NCBI GenBank assembly: GCA_005116745.1
Contig: SWDS01000006.1
Coordinates: 407,389 to 446,258 of the forward strand
Reading direction: 5' to 3'
DNA length: 38,870 nucleotides
From: Nitrospira sp.
GTDB lineage: Bacteria > Nitrospirota > Nitrospiria > Nitrospirales > Nitrospiraceae
Positions 1 to 8,510 of the stretch are shown in pieces. Position 1 is the first letter of the stretch. Each line of letters begins with the position of its first letter. Made by a program: the position numbers and the translations under genes. The notes under the pieces were generated by a model. The model saw only the letters and a program-made list of their open reading frames with translations. It was not told where the DNA came from and searched no databases.

Positions 1-310
1 TTATCCATATTGATGTTGCCGCCGGCACGCCGCAATTTAACCGGACACTAGTGATGCCAAATGACGACTCAGTCGACACCTGTCTGTACGGAAGGGTGAG
101 ATATAACGCCCTGAACAATGACTGGCGGCAGGTGATAGCGACTCTCGCGAACTGCTTCTGGCGTACTTGCCAATCGGAGCACCGGTTGAGACGAATTTTG
201 GAAACGATAGTTCTTCTGGGAGTGCTCAGGCTTGCGGCTGGATCAGTCGCTCGTTTGACTCACGAAGAATCCGTTTATATACTTAAGACTCTCAACCGGA
301 GACGATCGAG
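1..310. other. Left-edge region without a confident gene
   Basis: No recognised gene lies here. An 87-codon frame (51-314, plus strand) ends in an ATGA overlap with the AsmA-like gene, which would suit translational coupling. However, its product matches no family I know, it has no clear Shine-Dalgarno sequence, and it has many Arg and Cys residues as out-of-frame translations often do. I treat it as doubtful. No convincing promoter was seen. Confidence 0.35.
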
Positions 311-1960
311 ATGAAAATAGCCATAGGCTTGCTTGCCCTAGTGGTCCTCCTTGTAGGAGTTGCCCTCTCCCTTCCGTTCTTGATCAACCTCAATAAATAT
401 CAAGATCAATACAAACCGCTCATCGAGGACGCGCTCAATCGTAAGGTCCAGCTGCAAGACATTCGCTTGACGATCTGGCCGAGAATCGGTGCGCGCGTGG
501 TGGGGTTCTCGGTACTGGACGATCCGGCCTTTGGCTCAGGTCCATTTGCGTCGCTTTCGTCGTTGGAAGTCGGTGTGAAGTTGATGCCACTGCTGAGCAG
601 CAAAGTCGAAGTGGAGGAAATCACGCTTCGCCAGCCGGTCATTACGGTCATCAAGAACCAGAAGGGCGTGCTGAACATTTCAACTATCGGCCGCAAAGGT
701 GTGCCGGTGCCGGAGAAGCCTTCGCGCGCCCCGATCCCTTCAACGGAAGGGCCGCTCAAGATTCTGGCGCTGCTGGCCGTGGACCGAGTGGCGATCGACG
801 GCGGGAAATTAACCTACCGTGACCTCTCTGCCGCCGAACCGACGGAATATGTATTGCAAGATTTGGAGGTGCTGCTGCAGTCAGTGCGGCTTGGGCAGAC
901 GCCGAGTGTGCATTTTGGGTCGCTGGTGCAGCCGTTCAATCTGCCGGTAAAGCTCGACGGCACCTTTGGTCCATTGCGAGAGACGATGGACATTGATGCG
1001 ATCAACTTCCAGCTAGGCCTGGGAAAGACGGACTTTGCCATTACAGGAAAGGCCGCCGGGAATGATGCCATCATCAATATCAGCTCGCCGGTGATCAATA
1101 CCGCGAACGTACCGGTTGCGCTTCCCCTGAAGACACCGGTTGAGATTAAGGATCTCCAGATGACGACGGAAGTCATGGGGCAAGAGGCCAAGCTGAAATC
1201 CCTGACGTTCCGTCTATTTGACGGCGAGGTGAAGGGGCAAGGCAAACTGATCGCCGGATCAGACATGCCTCCATTCAAAGGGGCTGTGACGATTCAAGGA
1301 TTACAACTCGGCCCGGCGCTCAATGCCGTCGCTGAGACACCGATCTCTATCAGTGGGACGGCCGGTATGGACCTGTCGGTGCAAGGGCGTGGGTTCTCGA
1401 TGCCGGATCTGACCAAGGCCTTAGAGGGAACCGGCCACATGGCTGTGAAAGATGGAAAGATCGAAGGGGTGAATCTTCTCCAGGAAGTAGTCTCAGCCCT
1501 CAACGTGGCCGGTATTTCCCTCGGCGATGCGAAGGCCACGGCCTTTTCGACGATCGAGACGGACCTCGCCGTCAAGCAAGGGGTGCTCAATGTGCAGCGG
1601 CTCTTGATGGATAGCCATGATTTTCAGGCCACCGGCGGCGGCACGATCGGGTTTGATCAGCGACTGAATCTTGCCGTGAATCTCAACCTCTCCCAAGAGG
1701 TGAGCCAAAAGATTGCGGCCGCATCGCCCGTCGTCAAAATTGCCTTAAAAGATGGCCGATTGAGTCTCCCTCTCACGATTACCGGAACGGCTCAAGCCCC
1801 CTCGTACGGAGTTGATGTCAAGGGCCTCACCGGGAAAGTGCAGGAGCAGGTGAAAAAGAAGCTCGAAGAAGCTGTCGGTGGGCTGCTCAAAGGGACGACA
1901 AAGCCCGAGGACCTCCAGAAAGAGGGGAAAGAGCTGCTCAAAGGATTGTTCGGTCAATAA
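311..1960 (+). CDS. AsmA family envelope protein
   Basis: The 549-residue product begins with a hydrophobic signal anchor (about residues 3-25, rich in Leu, Val and Ala) followed by NLNKYQDQYKPLIEDAL, the typical start of AsmA-family proteins. Glycine- and beta-rich repeats fill the middle. The C-terminal third (about 340-500) has the AsmA-like stretch with GTGHMAVKDGKIEGVNL, and the tail is Lys- and Glu-rich. AsmA-like proteins are inner-membrane-anchored periplasmic proteins linked to outer-membrane assembly and phospholipid transport between membranes. The length is within the family range. The start at 311 sits just before the membrane anchor. The MscS-type gene follows after 12 nt, so the two are probably co-transcribed. 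Family assignment is firm; the substrate is unknown. Confidence 0.88.
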   Translation: MKIAIGLLALVVLLVGVALSLPFLINLNKYQDQYKPLIEDALNRKVQLQDIRLTIWPRIGARVVGFSVLDDPAFGSGPFASLSSLEVGVKLMPLLSSKVEVEEITLRQPVITVIKNQKGVLNISTIGRKGVPVPEKPSRAPIPSTEGPLKILALLAVDRVAIDGGKLTYRDLSAAEPTEYVLQDLEVLLQSVRLGQTPSVHFGSLVQPFNLPVKLDGTFGPLRETMDIDAINFQLGLGKTDFAITGKAAGNDAIINISSPVINTANVPVALPLKTPVEIKDLQMTTEVMGQEAKLKSLTFRLFDGEVKGQGKLIAGSDMPPFKGAVTIQGLQLGPALNAVAETPISISGTAGMDLSVQGRGFSMPDLTKALEGTGHMAVKDGKIEGVNLLQEVVSALNVAGISLGDAKATAFSTIETDLAVKQGVLNVQRLLMDSHDFQATGGGTIGFDQRLNLAVNLNLSQEVSQKIAAASPVVKIALKDGRLSLPLTITGTAQAPSYGVDVKGLTGKVQEQVKKKLEEAVGGLLKGTTKPEDLQKEGKELLKGLFGQ

Positions 1961-1972
1961 GGAAATCTCACC

Positions 1973-2770
1973 ATGAATATTCTGGATACGCTCACTCAAT
2001 ATGCCGTGCAGTACGGGTTGCAGGCGGCGGTCGCGCTCGGCATCCTCATCGGCGGAATGATGGCGTCTCGTGGGGCCGCCAATTTTGCCCAACAGGCGCT
2101 CGAAAAACAGACCCTTGAGCCACCAGTGCGCCTGCTCCTGGTGCGTATCGTGAAAATCATCGTCATACTGTTTACGGCGATGATCGCGCTCCAAACACTT
2201 GGCGTGCCCATCGCTCCGCTGCTCGCCGGTGTCGGAGTCGCCGGTGTCGGTATTGGGTTGGCCTTGCAGGGTGTCTTGAGCAATGTGATGGCCGGGTTGT
2301 CCATTATCTTCAGCAAACCCTACAAGGTCGGCGAACATATCTCGCTGCTTGGAGTTCACGGTGACGTATTGGTCATTGATATTTTCACCACGACGCTGAT
2401 GCACGCTGACCATTCACGCGTCCTCATTCCCAATCGAAAAATTGTCGGGGAAATCCTGCATAATTTTGGTGTTATCCGTCAGCTGCATCTGACGGTCCCC
2501 CTCTCACACCGCGTCAAAATCGATGACGCGCTGGCGCACGTGAAGGATATCCTTCAACAGCACCCGTTGGTCTTGAAAGACCCTGCTCCTTCCGTAGGAG
2601 TGTCGTCTCTGGGGGAGGCGTCAATCGCTCTTGCCGTGGAGCCCTGGGCGGCTGTGACCAACTACAACGTGGTTCAGGGGGAGTTGAACAAGTTGATTCT
2701 CGAACGATTCCGGACACATGGTATCGAGCTGCCCTCTTCTCGTCACGACGTTCACCTAGTGAACGGATAA
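1973..2770 (+). CDS. MscS-type small-conductance mechanosensitive channel
   Basis: The 265-residue protein has three hydrophobic segments (about 14-33, 54-76 and 82-112). The third is Gly/Ala-rich (AGVGVAGVGIGLALQGVLSN), as in the pore-lining TM3 helix of MscS. The cytoplasmic beta domain follows, with KPYKVGEHI and VLIPNRKIVGEILHNF matching the family signature (usually PN..I....I.N). MscS channels release solutes upon hypo-osmotic shock. The length is close to E. coli MscS (286 aa). The gene lies 12 nt after the AsmA-like gene, with aaggaaat upstream of the ATG. An MscL gene occurs about 8 kb away, so the window carries both classic channel types. Confidence 0.93.
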   Translation: MNILDTLTQYAVQYGLQAAVALGILIGGMMASRGAANFAQQALEKQTLEPPVRLLLVRIVKIIVILFTAMIALQTLGVPIAPLLAGVGVAGVGIGLALQGVLSNVMAGLSIIFSKPYKVGEHISLLGVHGDVLVIDIFTTTLMHADHSRVLIPNRKIVGEILHNFGVIRQLHLTVPLSHRVKIDDALAHVKDILQQHPLVLKDPAPSVGVSSLGEASIALAVEPWAAVTNYNVVQGELNKLILERFRTHGIELPSSRHDVHLVNG

Positions 2771-3029
2771 GACCGTCGAGCCTGGCAACTTTGAACTCTC
2801 CTTAACAGTGCTCTTGAGAAAGCGGCCTGAGAGATTCGGTCTTGTTGCGCAGGTTTCTCCGGTGCTAAGATCAGGCCTCAATACAGTTGATTAGCTCATA
2901 ATAGAAGGAAAGCGAAGTAGTGAAGATGGTCAGGGGGAATGGCTGAAGGTTCTACCCGAAGAGACCGAACAACGAGGCGCGTATCATCGCCTTGCTCGTT
3001 ACTTTGCGATTCCGAGATGAGGTGAAACG
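2771..3029. other. Intergenic region with a possible broken micro-ORF
   Basis: No confident gene is present. Around 2938-3017 one frame reads EWLKVLPEETEQRGAYHRLA and then RYFAIPR before the TGA at 3018, which looks protein-like but has no ATG, GTG or TTG in frame. A GTG at 2920 and ATG at 2926, preceded by AAGGAA, are in another frame that stops at once after a run of five G (2933-2937). One extra G would join start and body. GAGGTG near 3016-3024 is a fair ribosome-binding site for the gene at 3030. Confidence 0.3.
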
Positions 3030-3653
3030 ATGGGCACAGTACGCTCCACAGACCAGCCCCTGATCGCTCGCGACGACCCAGCGACAGACTCGGACCGAGT
3101 CGGTGGACCAGCACACCTTGACGATCGATCCGCAAGCGGGAATCTCGACAAGATTCGCGACATTCTCTTTGGCGCGCAAGCCCGAGAACATGACCGTCGG
3201 TTTGCACAACTCGAACAACATTTAATTCGTGAAGCCTCGGACCTCCGCAACGATCTCAAGCGACGTTTTGAGAGCCTTGAGCTCTACATCAAGAAAGAAG
3301 TTGATGTGCTCATGAGCCGGTTGACTAAGGAGCAGGAAGTTCGAGGGGAATCTGTCACGAACCTGACACAGGACCTCACTCAACTGGCTACAACCCTTGA
3401 GGATAAAGCACGTCTGCTCGATATGCAGGTGACCCAAGCGCAAGCACATGTTCTCCAGCAGCTGACAGAACAGACGAGCGAGCTGGCGACCGACGTTCGT
3501 GCTCGACATGCCGAGGCGGCGTCGGCACTCAATCAGGCCGTCCATGACCTCCGTGCAGAAAAGACGGATCGTGCGACGCTCGCAGCCATTTTATTGGAGG
3601 CATCTCAACGGCTATCCAGTGATGAGGCGGTCTCCGGTCGCGGCTCAGCCTAA
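3030..3653 (+). CDS. Coiled-coil protein of the GTPase gene set
   Basis: This 207-residue protein is soluble and predicted to be almost wholly helical. After an acidic disordered N-terminus (1-37) comes NLDKIRDILFGAQAREHDRR, a motif I recall from bacterial coiled-coil proteins of unknown function that are often mis-annotated as SbcC-like ATPases. Heptad-type Leu/Ala spacing with many Arg, Glu and Gln runs from about 50 to 195. There is no signal peptide, membrane helix or nucleotide-binding motif. It opens the set that continues with a membrane OmpA-like protein (63 nt downstream) and a Ras-like GTPase, suggesting a structural or adaptor role there. That role is an inference from context. Confidence 0.75.
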   Translation: MGTVRSTDQPLIARDDPATDSDRVGGPAHLDDRSASGNLDKIRDILFGAQAREHDRRFAQLEQHLIREASDLRNDLKRRFESLELYIKKEVDVLMSRLTKEQEVRGESVTNLTQDLTQLATTLEDKARLLDMQVTQAQAHVLQQLTEQTSELATDVRARHAEAASALNQAVHDLRAEKTDRATLAAILLEASQRLSSDEAVSGRGSA

Positions 3654-3716
3654 CAACAGCGAGCCGTGCGGCAGTCTCTTTGTGATCTATCGAGTCCATG
3701 ACGATTGTGTTACCCC

Positions 3717-5489
3717 ATGTCTACCGATCCACACAGGCCTCATCGCGATTCTCCATCTTCTGAAGGACGCACGTCCGTAGACGAAGATTGGACCCAGCTG
3801 CGCACTCTTTTACTCTCTCCGGAGCAGACGCAACTGGACGAAATCCGTGAACGGCTCGACAATCGGGCGGTTCAGCCTCGTGATGTCAGCCGGGTACTGC
3901 CTGAGGCATTCGCCGTTCGTGGGGAGAGAGATCCACAGTTATCGACGGTTCTGACTCCCTACGTCGAGAACGGATTTGTCGCGACCATACGGAAGTCGCC
4001 ACGGGCGATCGTCGATGCGATCGCCCCAATCATGGGGCCAGCCATTCGGCAGGCCATCGCGCGTGCCTTGCAAGGTATGACCCAGTCCTTTAACCACTCG
4101 TTAGATGAAAGCCTGTCCGTCCGAGGCCTTCGCTGGCGATTGGAAGCCTGGCGGACAGGGCGACCGTTTGCGGAGGTCGTACTGCTCCATACGCTCCGCT
4201 ATCGCGTGGAACAAGTGTTTCTTATCCATCGGGAGACAGGCCTTCTCCTGCATCACGTGGCAGCCGAGGGGGCGGTGGTTCAGGATCAGCAGGTCTTGTC
4301 CGGCATGCTGACGGCGATTCAGAGCTATGTGCGGGATTCGTTTGGCGCGTCACCGGACCAGACGCTCGACCATTTTCGAGTTGGTGAATGGACCGTGTGG
4401 ATTGAACAGGGGTCCCACGCCTACTTGGCCGGTGTCGTTCGGGGTACTCCCCCTGAAACCCTCAGAGAGGATTTTCAAGCCGCACTGGATGATATTCATG
4501 CGCAGCAACCTGATGCCTTGATCCATTTTGATGGAGACGCGGCGCCGTTTAAGACAACACGGACCTGTCTGGAAAACTGTTTGCACGCCCACTATGAACC
4601 ACCACCGCGACCCAGCGCCTTGAAGCTATGGATTCTGGGCGGGGCGATGATCCTCCTGCTCTCGTGGTGGGGCGTCATGGCCTACCAAGCCCACGCGCGG
4701 TGGTCCAATCTGCTGGTTGAACTTGAGGCAGAGCCGGGGATCGTTGTGACCATGGCAAAATCGACGTTGACAGGCTATCACCTCAAGGGATTGCGAGACC
4801 CCTTGGCCAAAGACCCTTCGGTGATGGTGATCGAGGCTGGCCTTGAGCCATCGAGCATCAGGGCTGTCTGGTCTCCCTATTACTCGCTGGACCCTCAACT
4901 CGTCGAGACCAAAGCGCATTCGATGTTGCACGCCCCCACAACCGTTAAACTGTCAGTGGAGGGAGACACGCTTGTCGCAACTGGCGCGGCTTCCATTGAG
5001 TGGGCGCGAGAGACGAGACGGTTGGCTACCCTGGTGCCTGGAATTTCCCTCTACCGTGACGAAGGGCTCGTCACGACCTCCATTCCTGATCTCCTCGAAC
5101 GGGTCAATCAAACTGTCGTTCGCTTTCGCTCGGGGTCCTCGATCGTGGAACCATCGGAACGTGCCCCACTTGGTGCTGTGTCTATGGCATTACGAGAGCT
5201 AGACCAAGCCGCATCCCAATCAGGCCAGCGAATGAGGCTCGAAGTAATGGGGGCGACCGACGACACGGGTCCTCTCGCACGTAATATTCAGCTGAGCAAA
5301 GAACGAGCCCGCGCCGTGCTCGCGGCCATTGGAGGGGAGCAACTTGGTGACGCCACGATCGTCATTGCGGGCCTTGTCTCATCTCCCGACCAGCGGCGGT
5401 CAACAGGAGAAGCCCGCGACCGGCGGATCGTCACGTTACGGGCCACCCTCACGGTCGCGAATCGAAAGAATGAGACGGCTCGTCCATGA
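3717..5489 (+). CDS. Membrane protein with C-terminal OmpA-like domain, GTPase partner candidate
   Basis: About 590 residues. I prefer the ATG at 3717 (MSTDPH) over one 12 nt upstream, though the choice is weak. Residues 1-300 are soluble; around 155-230 the pattern VEQVFLIHRETGLLLHHVA, followed by a beta/alpha alternation, resembles roadblock/longin-type folds, which are classic partners of small GTPases. A single membrane helix lies at about 302-323 (WILGGAMILLLSWWGVMAY). The C-terminal part has an OmpA-like domain (about 455-570; FRSGSSIV, LSKERARAVL, ARDRRIV). With the membrane helix in the middle, the N-terminus would face the cytoplasm and the OmpA-like domain the periplasm, possibly touching peptidoglycan. 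The stop overlaps the GTPase start (ATGA). Domain naming beyond OmpA-like is tentative. Confidence 0.8.
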   Translation: MSTDPHRPHRDSPSSEGRTSVDEDWTQLRTLLLSPEQTQLDEIRERLDNRAVQPRDVSRVLPEAFAVRGERDPQLSTVLTPYVENGFVATIRKSPRAIVDAIAPIMGPAIRQAIARALQGMTQSFNHSLDESLSVRGLRWRLEAWRTGRPFAEVVLLHTLRYRVEQVFLIHRETGLLLHHVAAEGAVVQDQQVLSGMLTAIQSYVRDSFGASPDQTLDHFRVGEWTVWIEQGSHAYLAGVVRGTPPETLREDFQAALDDIHAQQPDALIHFDGDAAPFKTTRTCLENCLHAHYEPPPRPSALKLWILGGAMILLLSWWGVMAYQAHARWSNLLVELEAEPGIVVTMAKSTLTGYHLKGLRDPLAKDPSVMVIEAGLEPSSIRAVWSPYYSLDPQLVETKAHSMLHAPTTVKLSVEGDTLVATGAASIEWARETRRLATLVPGISLYRDEGLVTTSIPDLLERVNQTVVRFRSGSSIVEPSERAPLGAVSMALRELDQAASQSGQRMRLEVMGATDDTGPLARNIQLSKERARAVLAAIGGEQLGDATIVIAGLVSSPDQRRSTGEARDRRIVTLRATLTVANRKNETARP

Positions 5490-6007
5490 TGCAGAAAAAA
5501 GTCTGCATGTTGGGTGGATTTGCGGTCGGAAAGACCAGCCTCGTGCGCCGATTTGTGAGTAACGTGTTTTCTGATCACTATCACACGACGATCGGCGTGA
5601 CCGTGGAGAAGAAGAGTGTCACGGTCGACGACCGGGACGTGATGCTGGTGCTGTGGGATCTCTATGGAGAAGACGAATTTCAACGAGTGCGCGACTCGTA
5701 TCTTCGTGGTTCATCCGGCTACATCTTGGTCATGGATGGCACCAGAAAAGCGACCCTGGACACGGCACTCGCGCTTCAGCAGACCGCCTTACGAGCAGTC
5801 GGAACGGTTCCGTTCATCTCGATCATCAATAAAGCGGATGTTCGATCTGAGTGGGAAATCGATGAGCGCACGATCGAACAGCTGCGCGAACGAGGTTGGA
5901 CGGTCCTGTTCGGCAGTGCCAAGCTTGGGCAGGGAGTCGAAGAGTTATTTGTGACGCTGGCAACCCAGATCGTACAGGCAGCTCCGATCCCCAGAGATTG
6001 CTTATGA
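5486..6007 (+). CDS. Ras-like small GTPase
   Basis: The 173-residue protein carries all five G motifs: G1 GGFAVGKTS (P-loop, Gly10-Thr17), a G2 Thr in TTIG (34-37), G3 WDLYG (57-61), G4 NKAD (115-118) and G5 SAK (144-146). The length and motif order are those of Ras/Rab/Roc-type GTPases in bacteria. The residue after the G3 Gly, Gln in Ras, is Glu62 here, which suggests slow intrinsic hydrolysis and a need for a partner GAP. There is no signal or membrane segment. Its start overlaps the stop of the upstream membrane protein by 4 nt and its stop overlaps the activator start likewise, so translation is probably coupled. Cellular target unknown. Confidence 0.92.
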   Translation: MMQKKVCMLGGFAVGKTSLVRRFVSNVFSDHYHTTIGVTVEKKSVTVDDRDVMLVLWDLYGEDEFQRVRDSYLRGSSGYILVMDGTRKATLDTALALQQTALRAVGTVPFISIINKADVRSEWEIDERTIEQLRERGWTVLFGSAKLGQGVEELFVTLATQIVQAAPIPRDCL

Positions 6008-7806
6008 CAAGCTGGCCAGGCAACCTCGCACCGCACAACGAGTCTCTGTTCAATGCGGTTCTCTCCACTCTCGACATGGTGGTGTTTGAGTGCGAGGAGG
6101 ACTCGTCTGAGTTTCGGCTTCAAGGTCTCCCGCCTGAATGGTGGCGTGCGTGGGTCGGTCCGGCAGACTGTACGGTCTTAGATCTTGGCCGATGCTCGCC
6201 CTTCTTGCAGGAGTATCTTACTGGTGCTCACCTAGTCTGGGCGGGCACCCCTGGCGCAACTGAGAAGTCGGGCCCATGGACGGAACCTGATCGACAGGGC
6301 GGCACCATGACACGGGAGGCCACCGCGCTGGTGATTGGATCCAAGAAGTTAGTACTCATTGAGCGTCTGGGTTCCGGCTTCAAGGAGATGGGAACCATCG
6401 TTCAGCGGGCTCGGGAACGCATGCTGGCCGAAGAGCGTACCGCGAAGGCCTACCGGAAGACTGAGACGCACCTGATCAGCAAGCTTGAAGTCAGCGAGCG
6501 CACAAAGGACGATGCGCTGGCTCTGCTTCAGCACCTCGGGCTTGCTGCGCTTGTTCTCGATGAGCGCGGGCACATCACGTTTGCCAGTGATCGCGGTCTT
6601 GAGATCCTGGGAATGACGGCAGAAGCTGTGATCGGTCGGGAATGGGAGCAAGCACTTCCTCTTCCCAAGCACGATCGGATGGCGATTCGGGAGCTGATCA
6701 ATACCGCCTCAGACCGACGGAAGGCCTGCGTCGTGGGCATCGAAGGACCCCGCCCCTCTTGGGTTGAGATAGAAGTTCACGGAGATCCTCGCCACCCCGG
6801 TCGGCATATCGTCATCGTGCATGACCGCACCGAGCTCCACACGCTCCGCCGGGTGCTCAACGAGCAAGCGTCGTTTCACGACCTGGTGGGGAAGAGTCCC
6901 GCGATGCTTCGCACGTACCAACTTGTGCGAGACGTGGCGCAGGTTGATAGCACTGTGTTGATCGAAGGGGAAACGGGAACTGGAAAAGAGTTGATCGCGC
7001 GTGCCATTCACTCTTGCAGCAGCCGAAAACATAAGCCATTCATTGCCGCCAATTGCGCCGGATTGACCGACTCGATTCTGACGAGCCAACTCTTTGGCCA
7101 CAAGCGTGGAGCCTTTACCGGGGCGGTGAATGATCAGCAAGGATTATTCGAAGCTGCAGAGGGTGGCACGTTGTTCCTCGACGAAATCGGGGATATTCCG
7201 TCGCAAGTCCAAACGGCTCTCTTGCGAGTGTTGCAGGAAAAGGAGATCACCCGTCTGGGAGAGGCCAAGCCTCGCAAAGTCGATGTGCGTGTCGTGGCGG
7301 CCACCCACCATAACTTGAGTGAAGACGTCGTTCGTGGGTCCTTCCGAGCGGATCTGCTCTACCGAATTCGTATCGCCAGAGTCCAGCTTCCCCCGTTACG
7401 TGAACGACGCGAGGATATCCCGCTTCTTGCCCAATCCTTTCTTGGGCAGATCTGCACCGCCACTGGAAAGACGATCGAGCGCCTGAATCCCGATACCCTT
7501 CGGCTTCTCATGAGCCACGCATGGCCTGGTAATGTGCGTGAACTGAAGAGTGCCATCGAATTTGCAGTGATCAGCTGCAAGGCGAAAGAGGTTCTTCCCA
7601 TTGATCTCCCACCGGAGATCATCCGTGCCCCTGCTGTGCCAAGTTCTTCCGTGTGGATTCCGTTGCCGAACCGGGACGAGAAATCTCGATTTCTCGCGGC
7701 GCTTTCCGATGCCAAAGGCAATCGGACGGAGGCCGCCAGACGGCTGGGAGTGAGCAGGGCGACGTTCTATCGCCGCCTCGTCGAGCTAGATATCGATCCT
7801 CGCTAG
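6004..7806 (+). CDS. PAS/AAA+/Fis sigma-54-dependent activator
   Basis: I place the start at the ATG at 6004, which overlaps the GTPase stop, giving 600 residues; a longer in-frame version from 5896 would lie inside the GTPase gene. Residues 1-170 are an unassigned sensor region, followed by a linker helix and a PAS-like domain (about 175-275). The AAA+ domain shows Walker A GETGTGKE (322-329), the sigma-54 contact loop GAFTGA (369-374) and Walker B ending in Asp393-Glu394, plus an arginine-finger region. A Fis-type helix-turn-helix closes the protein (NRTEAARRLGVSRATFYRRL). There is no receiver domain, so it probably senses a ligand or protein partner, perhaps the co-encoded GTPase. Three repeated sites and a sigma-54-type promoter lie directly downstream. 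Confidence 0.93.
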   Translation: MTSWPGNLAPHNESLFNAVLSTLDMVVFECEEDSSEFRLQGLPPEWWRAWVGPADCTVLDLGRCSPFLQEYLTGAHLVWAGTPGATEKSGPWTEPDRQGGTMTREATALVIGSKKLVLIERLGSGFKEMGTIVQRARERMLAEERTAKAYRKTETHLISKLEVSERTKDDALALLQHLGLAALVLDERGHITFASDRGLEILGMTAEAVIGREWEQALPLPKHDRMAIRELINTASDRRKACVVGIEGPRPSWVEIEVHGDPRHPGRHIVIVHDRTELHTLRRVLNEQASFHDLVGKSPAMLRTYQLVRDVAQVDSTVLIEGETGTGKELIARAIHSCSSRKHKPFIAANCAGLTDSILTSQLFGHKRGAFTGAVNDQQGLFEAAEGGTLFLDEIGDIPSQVQTALLRVLQEKEITRLGEAKPRKVDVRVVAATHHNLSEDVVRGSFRADLLYRIRIARVQLPPLRERREDIPLLAQSFLGQICTATGKTIERLNPDTLRLLMSHAWPGNVRELKSAIEFAVISCKAKEVLPIDLPPEIIRAPAVPSSSVWIPLPNRDEKSRFLAALSDAKGNRTEAARRLGVSRATFYRRLVELDIDPR

Positions 7807-7856
7807 GCAGAGCGCAATGACAGCCTGTTGTCTTCCCAGCAGTGCACCGAGAGATC

Positions 7857-7872
7857 CGGCCGATGACGGCCG
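7857..7872 (+). terminator. Weak hairpin after the activator gene
   Basis: CGGCCG and CGGCCG pair around a 4-nt loop (ATGA), 50 nt after the stop codon. No T-tract follows, so this is at best a weak or Rho-assisted terminator. Confidence 0.25.
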
Positions 7873-7928
7873 TCCTCACCCATTTCCCGCCACCCCCGTC
7901 GCGTAAGCGCCTCTCACTATCCTGTGAC

Positions 7929-7982
7929 TGTCTCACGAGCAGGGCATCTGTCTCATGAGACACTCCGTTGTCTCATGCCGAC
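7929..7982. promoter_or_regulatory. Three enhancer-like sites at 20-bp spacing
   Basis: Three copies begin with TGTCTCA at 7929, 7949 and 7969, exactly 20 bp apart. The middle copy is a perfect 14-bp palindrome, TGTCTCATGAGACA (7949-7962). The outer copies keep the left half and diverge on the right (TGTCTCACGAGCAG and TGTCTCATGCCGAC). A further imperfect palindrome GAGACGGTCTC lies at 7989-7999. They sit about 110-150 bp upstream of the sigma-54-like promoter and directly after the activator gene, so I infer they are its upstream activating sites. Confidence 0.7.
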
Positions 7983-8061
7983 ACAGCGGAGACGGTCTCG
8001 CCAATCCATCCATTCAATGCAACCGATTGATTATGTGGAGGCCCTCACTCGTGTAGTGATG

Positions 8062-8077
8062 TGGCACGCGGTTTGTA
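8062..8077 (+). promoter_or_regulatory. Sigma-54-type promoter for the small-gene group
   Basis: TGGCACGCGGTTTGTA gives an ideal -24 element (TGGCACG) and a -12 element TTTGT, with GG and GT separated by 10 nt. The only important deviation from consensus is T instead of C in the -12 GC. The predicted transcription start is near 8088, about 70 nt before the ATG at 8159. Position relative to the enhancer-like sites supports the call. Confidence 0.6.
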
Positions 8078-8158
8078 ATCATGCCATCAAGAGGAAGTCG
8101 GCAGTATCCGTTGCAAGAGCGAGTATAAATAGAAATGCGATTAGAGAGGTACAAAAGC

Positions 8159-8470
8159 ATGACCACACCAGGGCTACTCGTCGAAGACTACAACGGACAG
8201 GACTACCTGCTGACCACGGAATCTCGCGCGGGAGTGAACACCCATCGATTGGTCGTGCTGCAACGCGTGAATAGGCAGTGGAAGCATCTGAATGGAGTCC
8301 AGGAATCAGCTTGTCGCGAAGTGCTGATCGGTGCATTCGTCGATTTCTTTGTGGACATATGCAGGGTGTTGAATGCGTCTGGCTCTGATCGGACCGTTAG
8401 GATCGCCGCAAGGTTAGGTCGATCTCGCGCACGACGAGCATCCCTACGCAAGCCCCTGAAGGCTGTGTAA
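8159..8470 (+). CDS. Small protein of unknown function, first target of the sigma-54 promoter
   Basis: The ATG at 8159, with GAGAGG about 10 nt upstream, gives 103 residues; an in-frame ATG at 8135 would add 8. The N-terminal half (MTTPGLLVEDYNGQDYLLTT) alternates like beta strands. The middle is helical and hydrophobic (VLIGAFVDFFVDICRVL, about 64-80) and the tail is strongly basic, with eleven Arg or Lys residues in the last 35. No known family is recognised. The basic tail could bind nucleic acid or acidic lipid, but that is a guess. It is the first gene after the sigma-54-type promoter, with a zinc-ribbon-like gene 40 nt downstream. Confidence 0.55.
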   Translation: MTTPGLLVEDYNGQDYLLTTESRAGVNTHRLVVLQRVNRQWKHLNGVQESACREVLIGAFVDFFVDICRVLNASGSDRTVRIAARLGRSRARRASLRKPLKAV

Positions 8471-8510
8471 CGAGGGTGTCACCAACGGCCTAACTCGTAG
8501 GAGATCTGAC

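Noticed and set aside
5896-6003. N-terminal extension of the PAS activator
   Set aside because: It lies wholly within the GTPase gene; the ATG at 6004 with ATGA overlap is the better start.
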